Origin: a candidate division TM6 bacterium RIFCSPHIGHO2_12_FULL_36_22
GTDB lineage: Bacteria > Babelota > Babeliae > Babelales > UBA12409
Direction of reading: 5' to 3'
Assembly: GCA_001771315.1 (NCBI GenBank)
Contig: METK01000017.1
Coordinates: forward strand, 1-64,000
DNA length: 64,000 nucleotides
Shown here: positions 46,377 to 55,887 of the stretch, piece by piece
Layout: every line of letters begins with the position of its first letter
How positions within the stretch are numbered: position 1 is the first letter of the stretch
Translations under genes and position numbers: made by a program
Notes under the pieces: generated by a model
What the model saw: the letters and a program-made list of their open reading frames with translations, nothing else
Database searches by the model: none
Told to the model about the DNA's origin: nothing

Positions 46377-46469
46377 ATGAAATATTTGCATAATACATAA
46401 TTCTTATTCTATTATTAAATTATGAGTCTCATTTGAGTAAAAAATGAACAAAAAAAATTGAGAGGTTAT

Positions 46470-47447
46470 ATGCCAAAATTATTGCTTGTAATTATGTGTA
46501 GTTTGAGTTGTACAGTCTTTTCCATGGTGGTTATTGAACAGCGACAAAATTCGGGTGATGTTGTTTCCAATCAAAAAATAAAAGGCCTGATTGAAATTGA
46601 ACAGAATACGATGAAATTGAGATTAGATGATGCAAAAAAAGATGAAATGTATAAATTTGATAAATGCTCCAGTATACCTGTTACAGGTTCTGTATTAAAA
46701 CGATGTAATGGAGATCGATTTTGGAAACTGGAAAGACACCCTCGTGATGAGCAAGTCTTTGATTGTGTTCGGCCAGGTACAGATCAAGTTTTTGAATCTA
46801 TTTTTACCTTATTAGATAAAATTAATTCGGATCAATCGTTGAGAAAGTTGAGTCATACCGCCAAAAGTCTAAATATGGCAGAATTGGAAAAGGAAGCGGC
46901 AAAACAGGCCTTGATGAGATTGTCTAAAACTGAACCAGAATATTCACGAACAAAATATTTATATGATATATTTAATAAAAAAACTAATGCTGTTGCCACA
47001 CAATTTCAAAAAGAGATGAATGAATATTGTAAAAAAGAGTTGACTGTGGATCAGGTTAAAGACATGTTGAGGCAAGTTGCAGATCAAAATATAACTCAAA
47101 AAAAGGAAGAGCAGAAAATGTATGCTGAGCTTAAACAAGCTTTAAAGGGTCAGTTATACGCTCTTATAACTGAATTAGTGCAAAGTGGTCATTTAACACC
47201 TGATCAAAATAAAACAGTAGAATTTTTTTTGAGGACTCAGGAATGGGGGTTTAAGTGCGTTTTAATGCCTTGGGAAAATGGATTATTAGGCTCACCAGCT
47301 GGTATGAATATTCAATATGAAGCTGAGCGTGCAGCTCAAAGAGCTGAAAACAAGAAACTGTTTCCGTATGGCGACCTTGCGTGGATGTTAAATCCAGATT
47401 CAGAAACATTTGATATTTGTGATAGAATCTTTCTATTATTAAAATAG
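46470..47447 (+). CDS. Exported helical protein, unknown
   Basis: 325 residues from the ATG at 46470, after GAGAGG; a TTG at 46458 would add four residues. Leader ends near VFS-MV. The mature protein is rich in Lys, Glu, Gln and Met and mostly helical, with at least five Cys spread along it. Sequence such as TKYLYDIFNKKTNA and MNEYCKKELTVDQVKDML shows no known domain. It follows the possible small RNA at 46284-46376. Confidence 0.62.
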   Translation: MPKLLLVIMCSLSCTVFSMVVIEQRQNSGDVVSNQKIKGLIEIEQNTMKLRLDDAKKDEMYKFDKCSSIPVTGSVLKRCNGDRFWKLERHPRDEQVFDCVRPGTDQVFESIFTLLDKINSDQSLRKLSHTAKSLNMAELEKEAAKQALMRLSKTEPEYSRTKYLYDIFNKKTNAVATQFQKEMNEYCKKELTVDQVKDMLRQVADQNITQKKEEQKMYAELKQALKGQLYALITELVQSGHLTPDQNKTVEFFLRTQEWGFKCVLMPWENGLLGSPAGMNIQYEAERAAQRAENKKLFPYGDLAWMLNPDSETFDICDRIFLLLK

Positions 47448-47535
47448 CATAAAGACAAAGAAGAACGTTGCTCCTGGTACGCTTTTAGTTTAGAGTTTTA
47501 ATAGATCTATTAAAACTTTTTAAATCGAGAGTGTT

Positions 47536-48168
47536 ATGCAAAAAGAAACTAATCATCAATTAACAATGCAAAAACAAGTGGAACATATTCTTGTTATTAA
47601 GCGAGATCATTTTTTTTCTATAACTCCAGCATGGACTGGACTGAAAGAAGTTTCATTTGAGCAATATATTGGGCTTATAAACGAAAAAAAAGAATTTCTT
47701 CCTCGTCCTACTATGGAACAAGATTTAACGTATAAACAGATCATTCCTTATCTTATTTTTGAACATGATAATAAATATTTTCTCATGCAACGTAGTGCTA
47801 CGGCATCAGAATCTCGTCTTAAAAATAAATACTCTTTAGGTATTGGTGGTCATATACGGCAAGAAGATATGCAGGAGCAGTCTATCTTTGACTGGGCAAA
47901 GCGTGAGTTTAATGAAGAGGTTAATTACACAGGAGCTGTCGAAATTGAGCCGTTAGGAATTTTAAATGATGATTCCGATGCAGTAGGTCAGGTGCATATT
48001 GGATTTGTGCTTTTACTTAAGGGTAACTCATCGAATATTTCCGTAAAATCTGAGCTTAAACATGGTGCGCTTAAATCGTTACAAGAATGCATTGATAGTA
48101 TCGATAAGATGGAAACGTGGAGTCGAATGGTTATCGAATTTTTGGCAAGCAAACAACTAGATTTGTAA
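47536..48168 (+). CDS. Nudix hydrolase family protein
   Basis: 210 residues, cytosolic. The Nudix box is visible as GGHIRQEDMQEQSIFDWAKR followed by EFNEEV, so the GX5EX7REUXEEXGU pattern is kept in most positions. The region before it (YLIFEHDNKYFLMQRS) is the usual strand of the fold. The first 60 residues are an added domain. The substrate (nucleotide sugar, dinucleotide or phospho-compound) cannot be read from the sequence. Confidence 0.82.
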   Translation: MQKETNHQLTMQKQVEHILVIKRDHFFSITPAWTGLKEVSFEQYIGLINEKKEFLPRPTMEQDLTYKQIIPYLIFEHDNKYFLMQRSATASESRLKNKYSLGIGGHIRQEDMQEQSIFDWAKREFNEEVNYTGAVEIEPLGILNDDSDAVGQVHIGFVLLLKGNSSNISVKSELKHGALKSLQECIDSIDKMETWSRMVIEFLASKQLDL

Positions 48169-48258
48169 ATCCTATATTTTTCTTGAAGCATTGTTCTCAG
48201 CGTGGTACGTTTCACTGTGATTATTTACTGAAAAAAATGTATTGATTGAATAAGGTTT

Positions 48259-48864
48259 ATGAATCGAAAAAAGTCTATAGGTATAGTACTCAAAAAACAA
48301 TTTCCGCGTCAGCAAAAAATATCGCTTTTGGATCAGACGTATGGGCGAATCGAAGCCGTTCCAATAAGCATGCATGCAATTGCACGGGTATCACATGGAT
48401 CACTAGTAGAATATGTTGCAGAGCAGCAAGGTCATCATTTCATACTTCATGATATGCAGCTTTTAGCAACGCTTCCACGCATTACAGAACAGAATATGCT
48501 CTTTTTTCATCATATTTTAGAAATCGTATATTTCGATGTACCATTAGGCGCCATATCGGAAGATGTTTTTCATCTTTTAATTTCGATTCAACAACATCTT
48601 ACTTATATTTGTGCGGAAACTAATTTACAGAAACTTGCTTTAGGTAAGTTATATTTATTGCTTGGTGCCGATGTGCACAGCTCAGTGGAAGTTATTTTAC
48701 AAAAAACCTTGCAATCTCCTGATATACTGCAGATGATTGCTATAGAAGTAGATCAAACGAGTAAGCATGCGCTTGATGCCTGGGTGCATAATTATATTCA
48801 AACGCATCCATGTGCGCATATGTTTAAGACTATTAATTTTTTAACGGGTAGGGACGACTCATGA
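48259..48864 (+). CDS. RecO-like protein (tentative)
   Basis: 201 residues, cytosolic. The N-terminus fits an OB-fold of the RecO type: IGIVLKKQF, LLDQTYGRIEAVPIS, then HGSLVEYVAEQQGHHFILHD and a helical C-terminal part. RecO helps RecR load RecA in gap repair. The match is of pattern only; no diagnostic residue is certain. The stop overlaps the start of the MscS gene by four bases (ATGA), so the two are translationally coupled. Confidence 0.4.
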   Translation: MNRKKSIGIVLKKQFPRQQKISLLDQTYGRIEAVPISMHAIARVSHGSLVEYVAEQQGHHFILHDMQLLATLPRITEQNMLFFHHILEIVYFDVPLGAISEDVFHLLISIQQHLTYICAETNLQKLALGKLYLLLGADVHSSVEVILQKTLQSPDILQMIAIEVDQTSKHALDAWVHNYIQTHPCAHMFKTINFLTGRDDS

Positions 48865-51800
48865 AAAAAGTAGTTCTATTGTTAGGCATTTTATTAGCTT
48901 CCAGTTCTTTGTATAGTGGCAATTTTTTTAAGCTGCCCTTCATGGCTGGTGATGAGCATGTTATTTATGGTGAAAGCCCAGTTGAAGAAAAAGAACACTT
49001 GTTGGAGGTACTCAAGAAACGGCAAGAAGCATTATTGAAAACTGATGTGGAAGAAAACGCTGTTCTTCAAATTCAGGTAGATAGGCTCAATACCGAAATT
49101 ATTGAATTAAAAAAGATAATTGCCAAAACATTTGATGAAGAAGAAAAAAGCTTTTTGAATAACAAGCTTGGTCTTTTAAATGAACAATATCAGACAATTG
49201 TTGATTCTCAGATCGCACGCAATCAGGTCATTGTTTGGGTTAAAAAAATTGTAGAGTTACTAGAAAAATATATAGCTGACCCTTCATTTACAAACATTCG
49301 TATAAAAGATCGTGCAGGGTATCAATTTTCAGATTTACTTGAGTGGAACCAGCAGGTTGTAAGCCATGAAGACGGGTTAAGGCAACTTAAAACCGAACAA
49401 CATAATGCAGAAGAAACACTTGCTACTTTTAAAAAGAAAGCGATCGATCTGAGGGCGCAGTATAAAATAAAAGAAAAAGAGCAGGCAGAATTTGTTAGTA
49501 AAACTCAACAAGAAAATTTGGATAAAAAACTTATACAACAAAAAGGAGAGTTGCTTGATCTTGAAAAAGAGCTTTTGCAAAACCAGATTAGCCTTATTGA
49601 GTTGCATATTCAAGAAGCTAACTATCAGCTTGAATTAATATCATCGCGTATATTTGTAGAAGATTCTAAATTAAAATTTTTCAAAAAAGACATAGAAAAA
49701 ATTAGCCAAAAACTCATTATAGATGATACAAGTCTACACAAAAAAGAAGAAGAAGTTGCCAAGAAAAAGCAAGATGCTCAGGCAGCACAAACAGGATTTA
49801 CTAAAAAGAAAGCTACGTTAACCAAACAACGCGACAAGATCAAAGAAGAGCTTGATAGTCTTGTTCAACAGCATGATGTTAAGGTTCCAGATCAAAGGCA
49901 GTTATTCGATTGGAGCTTTGAATTTAACCCATTATCGGATAACCCTTGGTTATATCGTGTAGGCAAAGAAAATGAGTTGTTACTTGTTAAAGATCAAGAA
50001 ATCAATCTTGTAGAAGCTAAACGGGATCAATCAAAGGTTGAGTTAGATGAAGCAATGTTGTCAAAGGAGGTACTTAACTCCTGGTACAAAATTATGGATC
50101 GTCAATTGCGGTCTGAAGAGTTTAGAAATAAAGAGCTCAAGTTTTATAATGATAAAAAGGCAGAATTTATTCGAGATTTTGCAACGTATCGAGATAAAAT
50201 TGCAGTTGTAACTACATATATGAACAATCAAACTCGATCACTTTCAAATTTAGAAGAAAAAATAACAAATCTTAAAGAAAATGAAAAAGCTTTTATTAGT
50301 CGTTTTAATAACGAAATGTATACAAAAAGCTTAGAAAATCTGACTAGTTCAAAGACTTTAATTAATAAACAAAAAAGTATTAATGCTGAGCTTATAACTC
50401 TTTATTCTGCGATGATGGGCAATCTTAACGAAGGTCTTAAGCAGATCAATTTAATTACTAGACGTATTGAGAAGATCGATAGCATATGGCAACGATCTTC
50501 AACAGCAATATCACTAGAACTTTTTGTGAATAATGTTGTACCTGATCTTAAAAGCTTTTATGAAGAAGTGAAAGGTATTTTTTATCGAGTTAATCTAGAT
50601 TCTTTAATAATGGTCTTCTATACAGCAATTTTTACACCAGCGATACTTTTTAAAATTTTTGTATTACTGTTCCTTTTGCTTATAGCCTTCTTTTTGGCAC
50701 GCATGTATTTGCCCGTTATTGTGCGAAGATTACAGCGTACTGGAGATGGCCGTTCAGCGACTCGAAATTTTGTTGGGGTCTTTTTTGCTTTTCTTTACAC
50801 GCATTTGATATTAATTTTTGGTTGGCTCTTTTTCTTTATTATTGTTCGTTTTGATACAGGTATTGAGATTGGTTTTTCCAGTAAAATTATTTTCTATCTC
50901 CTTTCTATACCATTTTTATGTTACTTAGCATGGCGCTTGGTCAATGCATTGGCGCGTTTCAATAGCCAAAATAATTATACCCTTGTTAGTAAAGTATTTC
51001 AGCGCAGGCTTCATTGGGTATTAATTGCATTTTCGATTACCACAATTAGTATTTTTTCATTTAGGGAAGCATTCTTATTGGCGATGTATGATAAGTATGA
51101 AGTTCCAATGTTCTTGCTGCGTTGTTATTACATTATTTTACGTATTCTGCTTGTTTGCTTATTAATCAAGGAAGAGATTATTAGTCTGATTCCAACTAAG
51201 AATAAGACTTGGCGATGGATTCATGGGCTTGTAATTCAATATTATTATCTTTTTTTATTCGGTTTTCTTTCCATCATTATTCTCAGTGATCCACGGATTG
51301 GGGGATATAATAAGCTTGTATACTACGTCCTATCGAGTATTTTGTGGTCATTGTTATTGTTTGCTATTTTATGGTATCTACAAGCAACGCTTAAGCGTTA
51401 TTCTTCATATATTTTCTTTAAACATGAAGAGGGTGAAGCGGCTCAAGAACGCTTTTCAAATGCGACCACATGGTATGGCTTATTTGTTGTCGTTAGTTTT
51501 GTTTTTCTATTAATTATTGCGATTTTTTGGGGAGCAAAGATTTGGGGCTACCCAATATCGCTTGACGAGGTAACTGGTTTCTTTAACCAAACAATTTTCA
51601 AAATTAAAGGTGAAGATCTTAAGACTATACCAATTAAAGTAAGCTCTATCATAACATTGGTTGGATTTGTTATTGGTGGCGTGATAGCTTCTAATCTTTT
51701 TGAACGATTTGTTTTGCGAAGAATTTTCAACCTTATGTTTGTTGATTCTGCAATACAAAATACTGTATCTAGATTGAGTTTTTATTGCTTTATCATTGTT

Positions 51801-52469
51801 TTTTTTCTTATGGGACTTTCATATATTGAAATAAGTTCTACGATGATTGGCGGTCTTGTGTTTGCCATTTTTGTGGCATTAGCATGGTCAGTCAGAAATG
51901 CACTATCGGATATTTTTGGGTACTTTACGATTTTACTTGAACGTTCTATTAAAATAGGTGATTATATCAGGCTTGGAGATGAATCATCTGAAGTATCTGG
52001 TATTGTCCGTCGTATTACACCAAGAACGACCATATTGCGTAAGAAAAATAGTATTAATGTTATTTTGCCAAACAGTAAGGTGATTGAAAGTGCAGTTTAC
52101 AACTGGAACTATACACGTGGGTTTTTTGCATTTCCAGATCTTATTGTAGTTGTAGAATATGGTGCTGATGCAGATTTGATAAAAGAAATTTTTTTGAAAA
52201 TACTTGATAATGACCATAATGTTCTTAAAAGCCCTCATCCTATTGTTCGGCTTGAGGCCTTTACTCCAGATGGTCTTAAATTTATTATTCGGGCATTTTT
52301 AAGCAGTATAAACGTTTTAAATCAGTGGGATATTGCTAGTGATATTCGGTTTAAAATTCTTTCTGAATTCCGTAAAAATAACATTAATCTTTCATACCCA
52401 GTTCGTATTATTAAAATGGGTAATCCGGTGAAAAACATGTCAAATTATCCATTTGATAGGCAAGAATAA
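48861..52469 (+). CDS. Giant MscS-family mechanosensitive channel
   Basis: 1202 residues. Leader at 1-20, then a coiled-coil-rich domain (about 25-560), probably periplasmic as in KefA/MscK-type channels. Some ten membrane helices follow (about 590-970). The C-terminal MscS domain carries the pore helix and the beta domain: ALAWSVRNALSDIFGYFTIL, ERSIKIGDYIRLGD and VILPNSKVIESAVYNW. It should release solutes on osmotic down-shock. The long coiled-coil part is larger than usual and could bind the cell wall or other envelope proteins. Confidence 0.88.
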   Translation: MKKVVLLLGILLASSSLYSGNFFKLPFMAGDEHVIYGESPVEEKEHLLEVLKKRQEALLKTDVEENAVLQIQVDRLNTEIIELKKIIAKTFDEEEKSFLNNKLGLLNEQYQTIVDSQIARNQVIVWVKKIVELLEKYIADPSFTNIRIKDRAGYQFSDLLEWNQQVVSHEDGLRQLKTEQHNAEETLATFKKKAIDLRAQYKIKEKEQAEFVSKTQQENLDKKLIQQKGELLDLEKELLQNQISLIELHIQEANYQLELISSRIFVEDSKLKFFKKDIEKISQKLIIDDTSLHKKEEEVAKKKQDAQAAQTGFTKKKATLTKQRDKIKEELDSLVQQHDVKVPDQRQLFDWSFEFNPLSDNPWLYRVGKENELLLVKDQEINLVEAKRDQSKVELDEAMLSKEVLNSWYKIMDRQLRSEEFRNKELKFYNDKKAEFIRDFATYRDKIAVVTTYMNNQTRSLSNLEEKITNLKENEKAFISRFNNEMYTKSLENLTSSKTLINKQKSINAELITLYSAMMGNLNEGLKQINLITRRIEKIDSIWQRSSTAISLELFVNNVVPDLKSFYEEVKGIFYRVNLDSLIMVFYTAIFTPAILFKIFVLLFLLLIAFFLARMYLPVIVRRLQRTGDGRSATRNFVGVFFAFLYTHLILIFGWLFFFIIVRFDTGIEIGFSSKIIFYLLSIPFLCYLAWRLVNALARFNSQNNYTLVSKVFQRRLHWVLIAFSITTISIFSFREAFLLAMYDKYEVPMFLLRCYYIILRILLVCLLIKEEIISLIPTKNKTWRWIHGLVIQYYYLFLFGFLSIIILSDPRIGGYNKLVYYVLSSILWSLLLFAILWYLQATLKRYSSYIFFKHEEGEAAQERFSNATTWYGLFVVVSFVFLLIIAIFWGAKIWGYPISLDEVTGFFNQTIFKIKGEDLKTIPIKVSSIITLVGFVIGGVIASNLFERFVLRRIFNLMFVDSAIQNTVSRLSFYCFIIVFFLMGLSYIEISSTMIGGLVFAIFVALAWSVRNALSDIFGYFTILLERSIKIGDYIRLGDESSEVSGIVRRITPRTTILRKKNSINVILPNSKVIESAVYNWNYTRGFFAFPDLIVVVEYGADADLIKEIFLKILDNDHNVLKSPHPIVRLEAFTPDGLKFIIRAFLSSINVLNQWDIASDIRFKILSEFRKNNINLSYPVRIIKMGNPVKNMSNYPFDRQE

Positions 52470-52475
52470 TTAAGG

Positions 52476-53015
52476 CTACATTGGCCATGATTGTTCAAAG
52501 TCAAGGTGGTCATCAATCATTGGCTTATGATTAACAAGGAAGTGAACATTCATTTCATTGTTTTGCGTTTCTCGCAATGTGCTCAATATAGTTTCAATGA
52601 TTGTAAGCTTTGTCTTGATAGAGCTTTCTGGATTGAGAAAAGTTTTATTGAAAGAAAGGTAAAGATCTTGGCCGGATGGTGATATTAGTACCGTCTGTAG
52701 CGATATTTTTTCTGGTGTTACTTTTTCTTCATAAAAAAGTAATAATAACTGCTGCATAATATAGTTTATATTTTCAAGCATGTCAGTTGACCAGAGGACA
52801 TCATTTTTTTCTTGTCTTATTCCATGGCCGTCATAAAAATAAAGATTGATACTTTTTTTAGTTATTTTAATAGCCTTTTCAGTTGATGAAAGATAATTAT
52901 TTCGTGAGGGAATATAAAGTACAAAAAATTCATTAAGATAGGCATAAAGAAAGAAAATGCCAATAAAAATTGTGATACTACCTACCATCACTTCTTTTTT
53001 TTGAAACAATTTCAT
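52476..53015 (-). CDS. GerMN-domain protein, membrane-anchored
   Basis: 179 residues. A membrane helix at about 11-31, then a GerMN-like domain: NLYFYDGHGIRQEKNDVLW at the start, SPSGQDLYLSFNKTFLNPES in the middle and MNVHFLVNHKPMIDDHLDF at the end, the usual layout of the family. GerMN domains often go with N-acetylmuramoyl-L-alanine amidases in the envelope; the amidase-like gene at 53012 overlaps its start by four bases. Function is inferred to be in cell-wall or septum processing. Confidence 0.65.
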   Translation of the reverse strand: MKLFQKKEVMVGSITIFIGIFFLYAYLNEFFVLYIPSRNNYLSSTEKAIKITKKSINLYFYDGHGIRQEKNDVLWSTDMLENINYIMQQLLLLFYEEKVTPEKISLQTVLISPSGQDLYLSFNKTFLNPESSIKTKLTIIETILSTLRETQNNEMNVHFLVNHKPMIDDHLDFEQSWPM

Positions 53016-53710
53016 AATAATTGTTCCATTAAGCTATGGAGTGCTTCTGTTACTGCTCTGACATAATAGCGCCAATCTTGGCTTTGTTTAAGCCCAGCTT
53101 CAATTGCGATAGCAGGTGCTTTAATGCCCATAAGACAATTGAGGGGTGCATATATAGGTTGTTGAATGGCTATATTTTTGAGTTGTGGGTTATGCAGAAA
53201 ATTATTGTAAATGAGGTTGGTATATTGGGGCGTTATTGATGCAGAAAATGTATAAGCGAGATTGTAGGGACAGAATGAAAGCTTTTTTGGCTGAACCATC
53301 ATACAACTATTTTTATTACCGTAGCAGTAAAGAGAAATAGATAAATTATCGGTTGTATAGCAGAGTAATGATATAAAAAGGTTGATTTGTAATCGATTGG
53401 CAAAATTAGCCTTTTCTTTTTGGCCTATATGTTCTCCAAGATTATGAGAGAATACAACTCGGATGTTTGGGTTGTTTTCTTCAAGCGCCTTTTTTATTTG
53501 TTCTGCCCATAACCGTGTGACCCCACGCTCAGCACCATCCGGTGTCGTTCGCCCTGCCACTTTACTATCGCCTTGTGGACACAGCATAATGGTGTATGTA
53601 GACTCCCCTTGTTGATCGGCATAACTAGATTGTTGAAAAGATGTGCGATAACATTCCGTTGTTGTAATGATGCACAATAGTATCAGTAAGTGTAGCTTAA
53701 TTATCGACAT
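53012..53710 (-). CDS. Amidase_3-like protein with degenerate zinc site
   Basis: 232 residues with a leader at 1-20. The fold pattern matches N-acetylmuramoyl-L-alanine amidase type 3: a first strand at IMLCPQGDSKVAGRTTPDGA, then Glu61 in ERG, RVVFSHN, ANRLQINLFISLLCY and the late catalytic Glu (AIAIEAG, about E204). The His of the usual GHGG is replaced by QGD, and the His of SIHAN by Leu or Cys (LLCY), so two zinc ligands are missing. It may be inactive, a binding protein, or may use other ligands. It overlaps recD2 by ten bases and the GerMN gene by four. Confidence 0.62.
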   Translation of the reverse strand: MSIIKLHLLILLCIITTTECYRTSFQQSSYADQQGESTYTIMLCPQGDSKVAGRTTPDGAERGVTRLWAEQIKKALEENNPNIRVVFSHNLGEHIGQKEKANFANRLQINLFISLLCYTTDNLSISLYCYGNKNSCMMVQPKKLSFCPYNLAYTFSASITPQYTNLIYNNFLHNPQLKNIAIQQPIYAPLNCLMGIKAPAIAIEAGLKQSQDWRYYVRAVTEALHSLMEQLL

Positions 53711-55887
53711 GTGAGATCGCTTGTCAAAAACTCTGTTAAAAAGGTTTTGCGTTCAATGCTTTTATTATTTTTAATAGCCATCGCCAACGCCCGTGCTTGT
53801 CCTATAAATATACATAATTTTTTTGCTCGTGTCAGTGCAGTGTAAATTAAGTTTCGTTGAAGGAGCATAAAGTGTTGCATAAAAATTGGTACAATAATGG
53901 CATCAAACTCAGAGCCCTGACTTTTATGTATAGAGATAGCATATGCTAACACAATCTCATCAAGTTCTGCTTGTTGATATTCAATAATAAGGCCGTTGTA
54001 ATCAACGGTTAATGTTCTATCAATAGTATTAAGTTCCTTAATAGTTCCAATGTCACCATTGTATACATTTTTGTCATAGTTATTACGAATTTGCATTACC
54101 TTGTCATTGATTCTAAAATTGCTACCCATATATGTTAGTCGTTTTTCATTTTCTTGAGCAGGATTGAGAATTTGCTGTAAATTATGATTGATATTATGAG
54201 TACCGACTATTCCTCGATTCATTGGAACTAATACCATGCTATTATCGATATGAATTTTATGCTGATTGAGGGTCTGTTTTAAGAGTTTTGTTAAATGTCC
54301 TTGCACATTTTCAGGTTTTTCTTCTTTGATCCAATAAAAATCTTTTTTTGAGTCGGGGAGGGAAAATGTAGGAAATTCACCTTTATTAATGCGGTGTGCA
54401 TTAACAATGATCAGGCTATTTTGTGCTTGCCGGAATATTTCAGTCAATTGGATACATGCAGCTATTTTGCTATTGATTAAATCATTGAGAAAGTTTCCAG
54501 CTCCAACTGCAGGCAGCTGATCTACATCGCCGATAAAGATGATATGAGCTTTTTGTGGCATTGCCTTTAAAATTGAATGGGCTAGAAAAATATCAATCAT
54601 GGATGCCTCATCAATAATAAGAAAATCAAGCTGTAAAGTATTATATTCATTACGTGCAAATTGCATGGTTGAAACATCAAACTCTAACAATCTATGCACC
54701 GTAAGAGCATGTTTACCTGTACCTTCAATAATTCGTTTTGCAGCACGTCCAGTTGGCGCGGCAAGCTTGTATGATGCATGGTTTTGTTCAAGGAAAGATA
54801 ATAGTTTTTTTATAAGCGTGGTTTTTCCTGTTCCAGGACCACCAGTAATGATAGAAACTTTATTGCTTAGGCAAGAAATAATACCGCGTTGTTGATCTTC
54901 ATTGAGAGAGATAGCATCATTAACATTTTCCTCGCGCAGTTGTTGATAGATTGCATTAATATTAAAATCTAAAGGAGGTGATTTTTGGATAAGTGTTTCT
55001 AGTTTATGAGCAACACCCTTTTCGGAATAATAATAACGTGAAAGCGTTACAAAATGTTGTTCATTATGAGTTATGAGCTTAATCTTTTCTTGTTGGTATA
55101 GATTGTGCAGTGCTTGTTTAAGCAATGTATGATGATCATGCTCGAGTTCAAGGAGTTCAAGGACCTCTTTTTTAAGTACATCAATTTCGGCATATAAATG
55201 TCCTTGTCCAATCACCGTGGTAATTGCAAAAATGATGCCAGCTTCGACACGAGCTGGAGAGTGTTTTTCAAATCCAATGTTTAAAGCGATTTTGTCAGCA
55301 ATTTTAAAACTGATGCCCCAAATATCTTCAGCAAGTCGGTATGGATTTTGTTGAACTTTTGCAACTGATTCATGACCATATTTTTTATAAATTTTCATTG
55401 CATAAGCTGGAGATATATCCTTATCTTGAAGATAGACCATGATATTGGCAATTTCTTTTTGGTCTTGCCATGCAGTTGCGATAGTTTCAATGCGCTTGGG
55501 TCCAATGCCAGGGACCTCTGATAATTGTTCTGGATGTTGATCAATAATATTAAGGACTTCTATCCCAAATTTTGCAATAAGTTTATCTGCATAAATAGGT
55601 CCTATCCCTTTAATAAAACCAGATCCAAGATACTTTTTAAGTCCAACAAGTGTAGTTGGAAGTTGAGTGATACAATATTCTGCTTCAAACTGTTTGCCAA
55701 ACTTTGGGTGAAAATTCCATGATCCAGCTAAGGTAACTTCTTGACCTGGAATAACAGCAGGAAGATAGCCTTTAACTACAGTTGAGGTTGATTGAGTTTT
55801 GATAATAAATATTTGAAAGCCTGTTTCAGAGCTTTCAAATACAACTTTTTCTATTATACCGCGTAGTTTCTCACTTGTTGTTTTCAT
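53701..55887 (-). CDS. recD2: RecD2-type DNA helicase
   Basis: 728 residues from the ATG at 55887 (MKTTSEKLRG); the frame extends to a TTG at 55950. RecD2 is a 5'-3' helicase that works without RecBC. An N-terminal OB-like region and helix-hairpin-helix motifs (LSEVPGIGPKRIETI) come first, then Walker A GGPGTGKTTLIKKLL, Walker B DFLIIDEASM, GDVDQLPAVGAG and the C-terminal helicase motif AISIHKSQGSEFD. No RecB or RecC is in the window, consistent with the stand-alone type. The start overlaps the gene at 55871. Confidence 0.93.
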   Translation of the reverse strand: MKTTSEKLRGIIEKVVFESSETGFQIFIIKTQSTSTVVKGYLPAVIPGQEVTLAGSWNFHPKFGKQFEAEYCITQLPTTLVGLKKYLGSGFIKGIGPIYADKLIAKFGIEVLNIIDQHPEQLSEVPGIGPKRIETIATAWQDQKEIANIMVYLQDKDISPAYAMKIYKKYGHESVAKVQQNPYRLAEDIWGISFKIADKIALNIGFEKHSPARVEAGIIFAITTVIGQGHLYAEIDVLKKEVLELLELEHDHHTLLKQALHNLYQQEKIKLITHNEQHFVTLSRYYYSEKGVAHKLETLIQKSPPLDFNINAIYQQLREENVNDAISLNEDQQRGIISCLSNKVSIITGGPGTGKTTLIKKLLSFLEQNHASYKLAAPTGRAAKRIIEGTGKHALTVHRLLEFDVSTMQFARNEYNTLQLDFLIIDEASMIDIFLAHSILKAMPQKAHIIFIGDVDQLPAVGAGNFLNDLINSKIAACIQLTEIFRQAQNSLIIVNAHRINKGEFPTFSLPDSKKDFYWIKEEKPENVQGHLTKLLKQTLNQHKIHIDNSMVLVPMNRGIVGTHNINHNLQQILNPAQENEKRLTYMGSNFRINDKVMQIRNNYDKNVYNGDIGTIKELNTIDRTLTVDYNGLIIEYQQAELDEIVLAYAISIHKSQGSEFDAIIVPIFMQHFMLLQRNLIYTALTRAKKLCIFIGQARALAMAIKNNKSIERKTFLTEFLTSDLTCR

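Noticed and set aside
46313-46393. 26-codon frame through the terminator hairpin as a real gene
   Set aside because: The only purine-rich stretch (AGG) touches the start codon, too close for a ribosome site; kept only as a possible leader peptide.
54599-54895. 98-codon plus-strand frame inside recD2
   Set aside because: It is antisense to the conserved Walker A and B region of recD2, has no ribosome site, and looks like a shadow of that gene.
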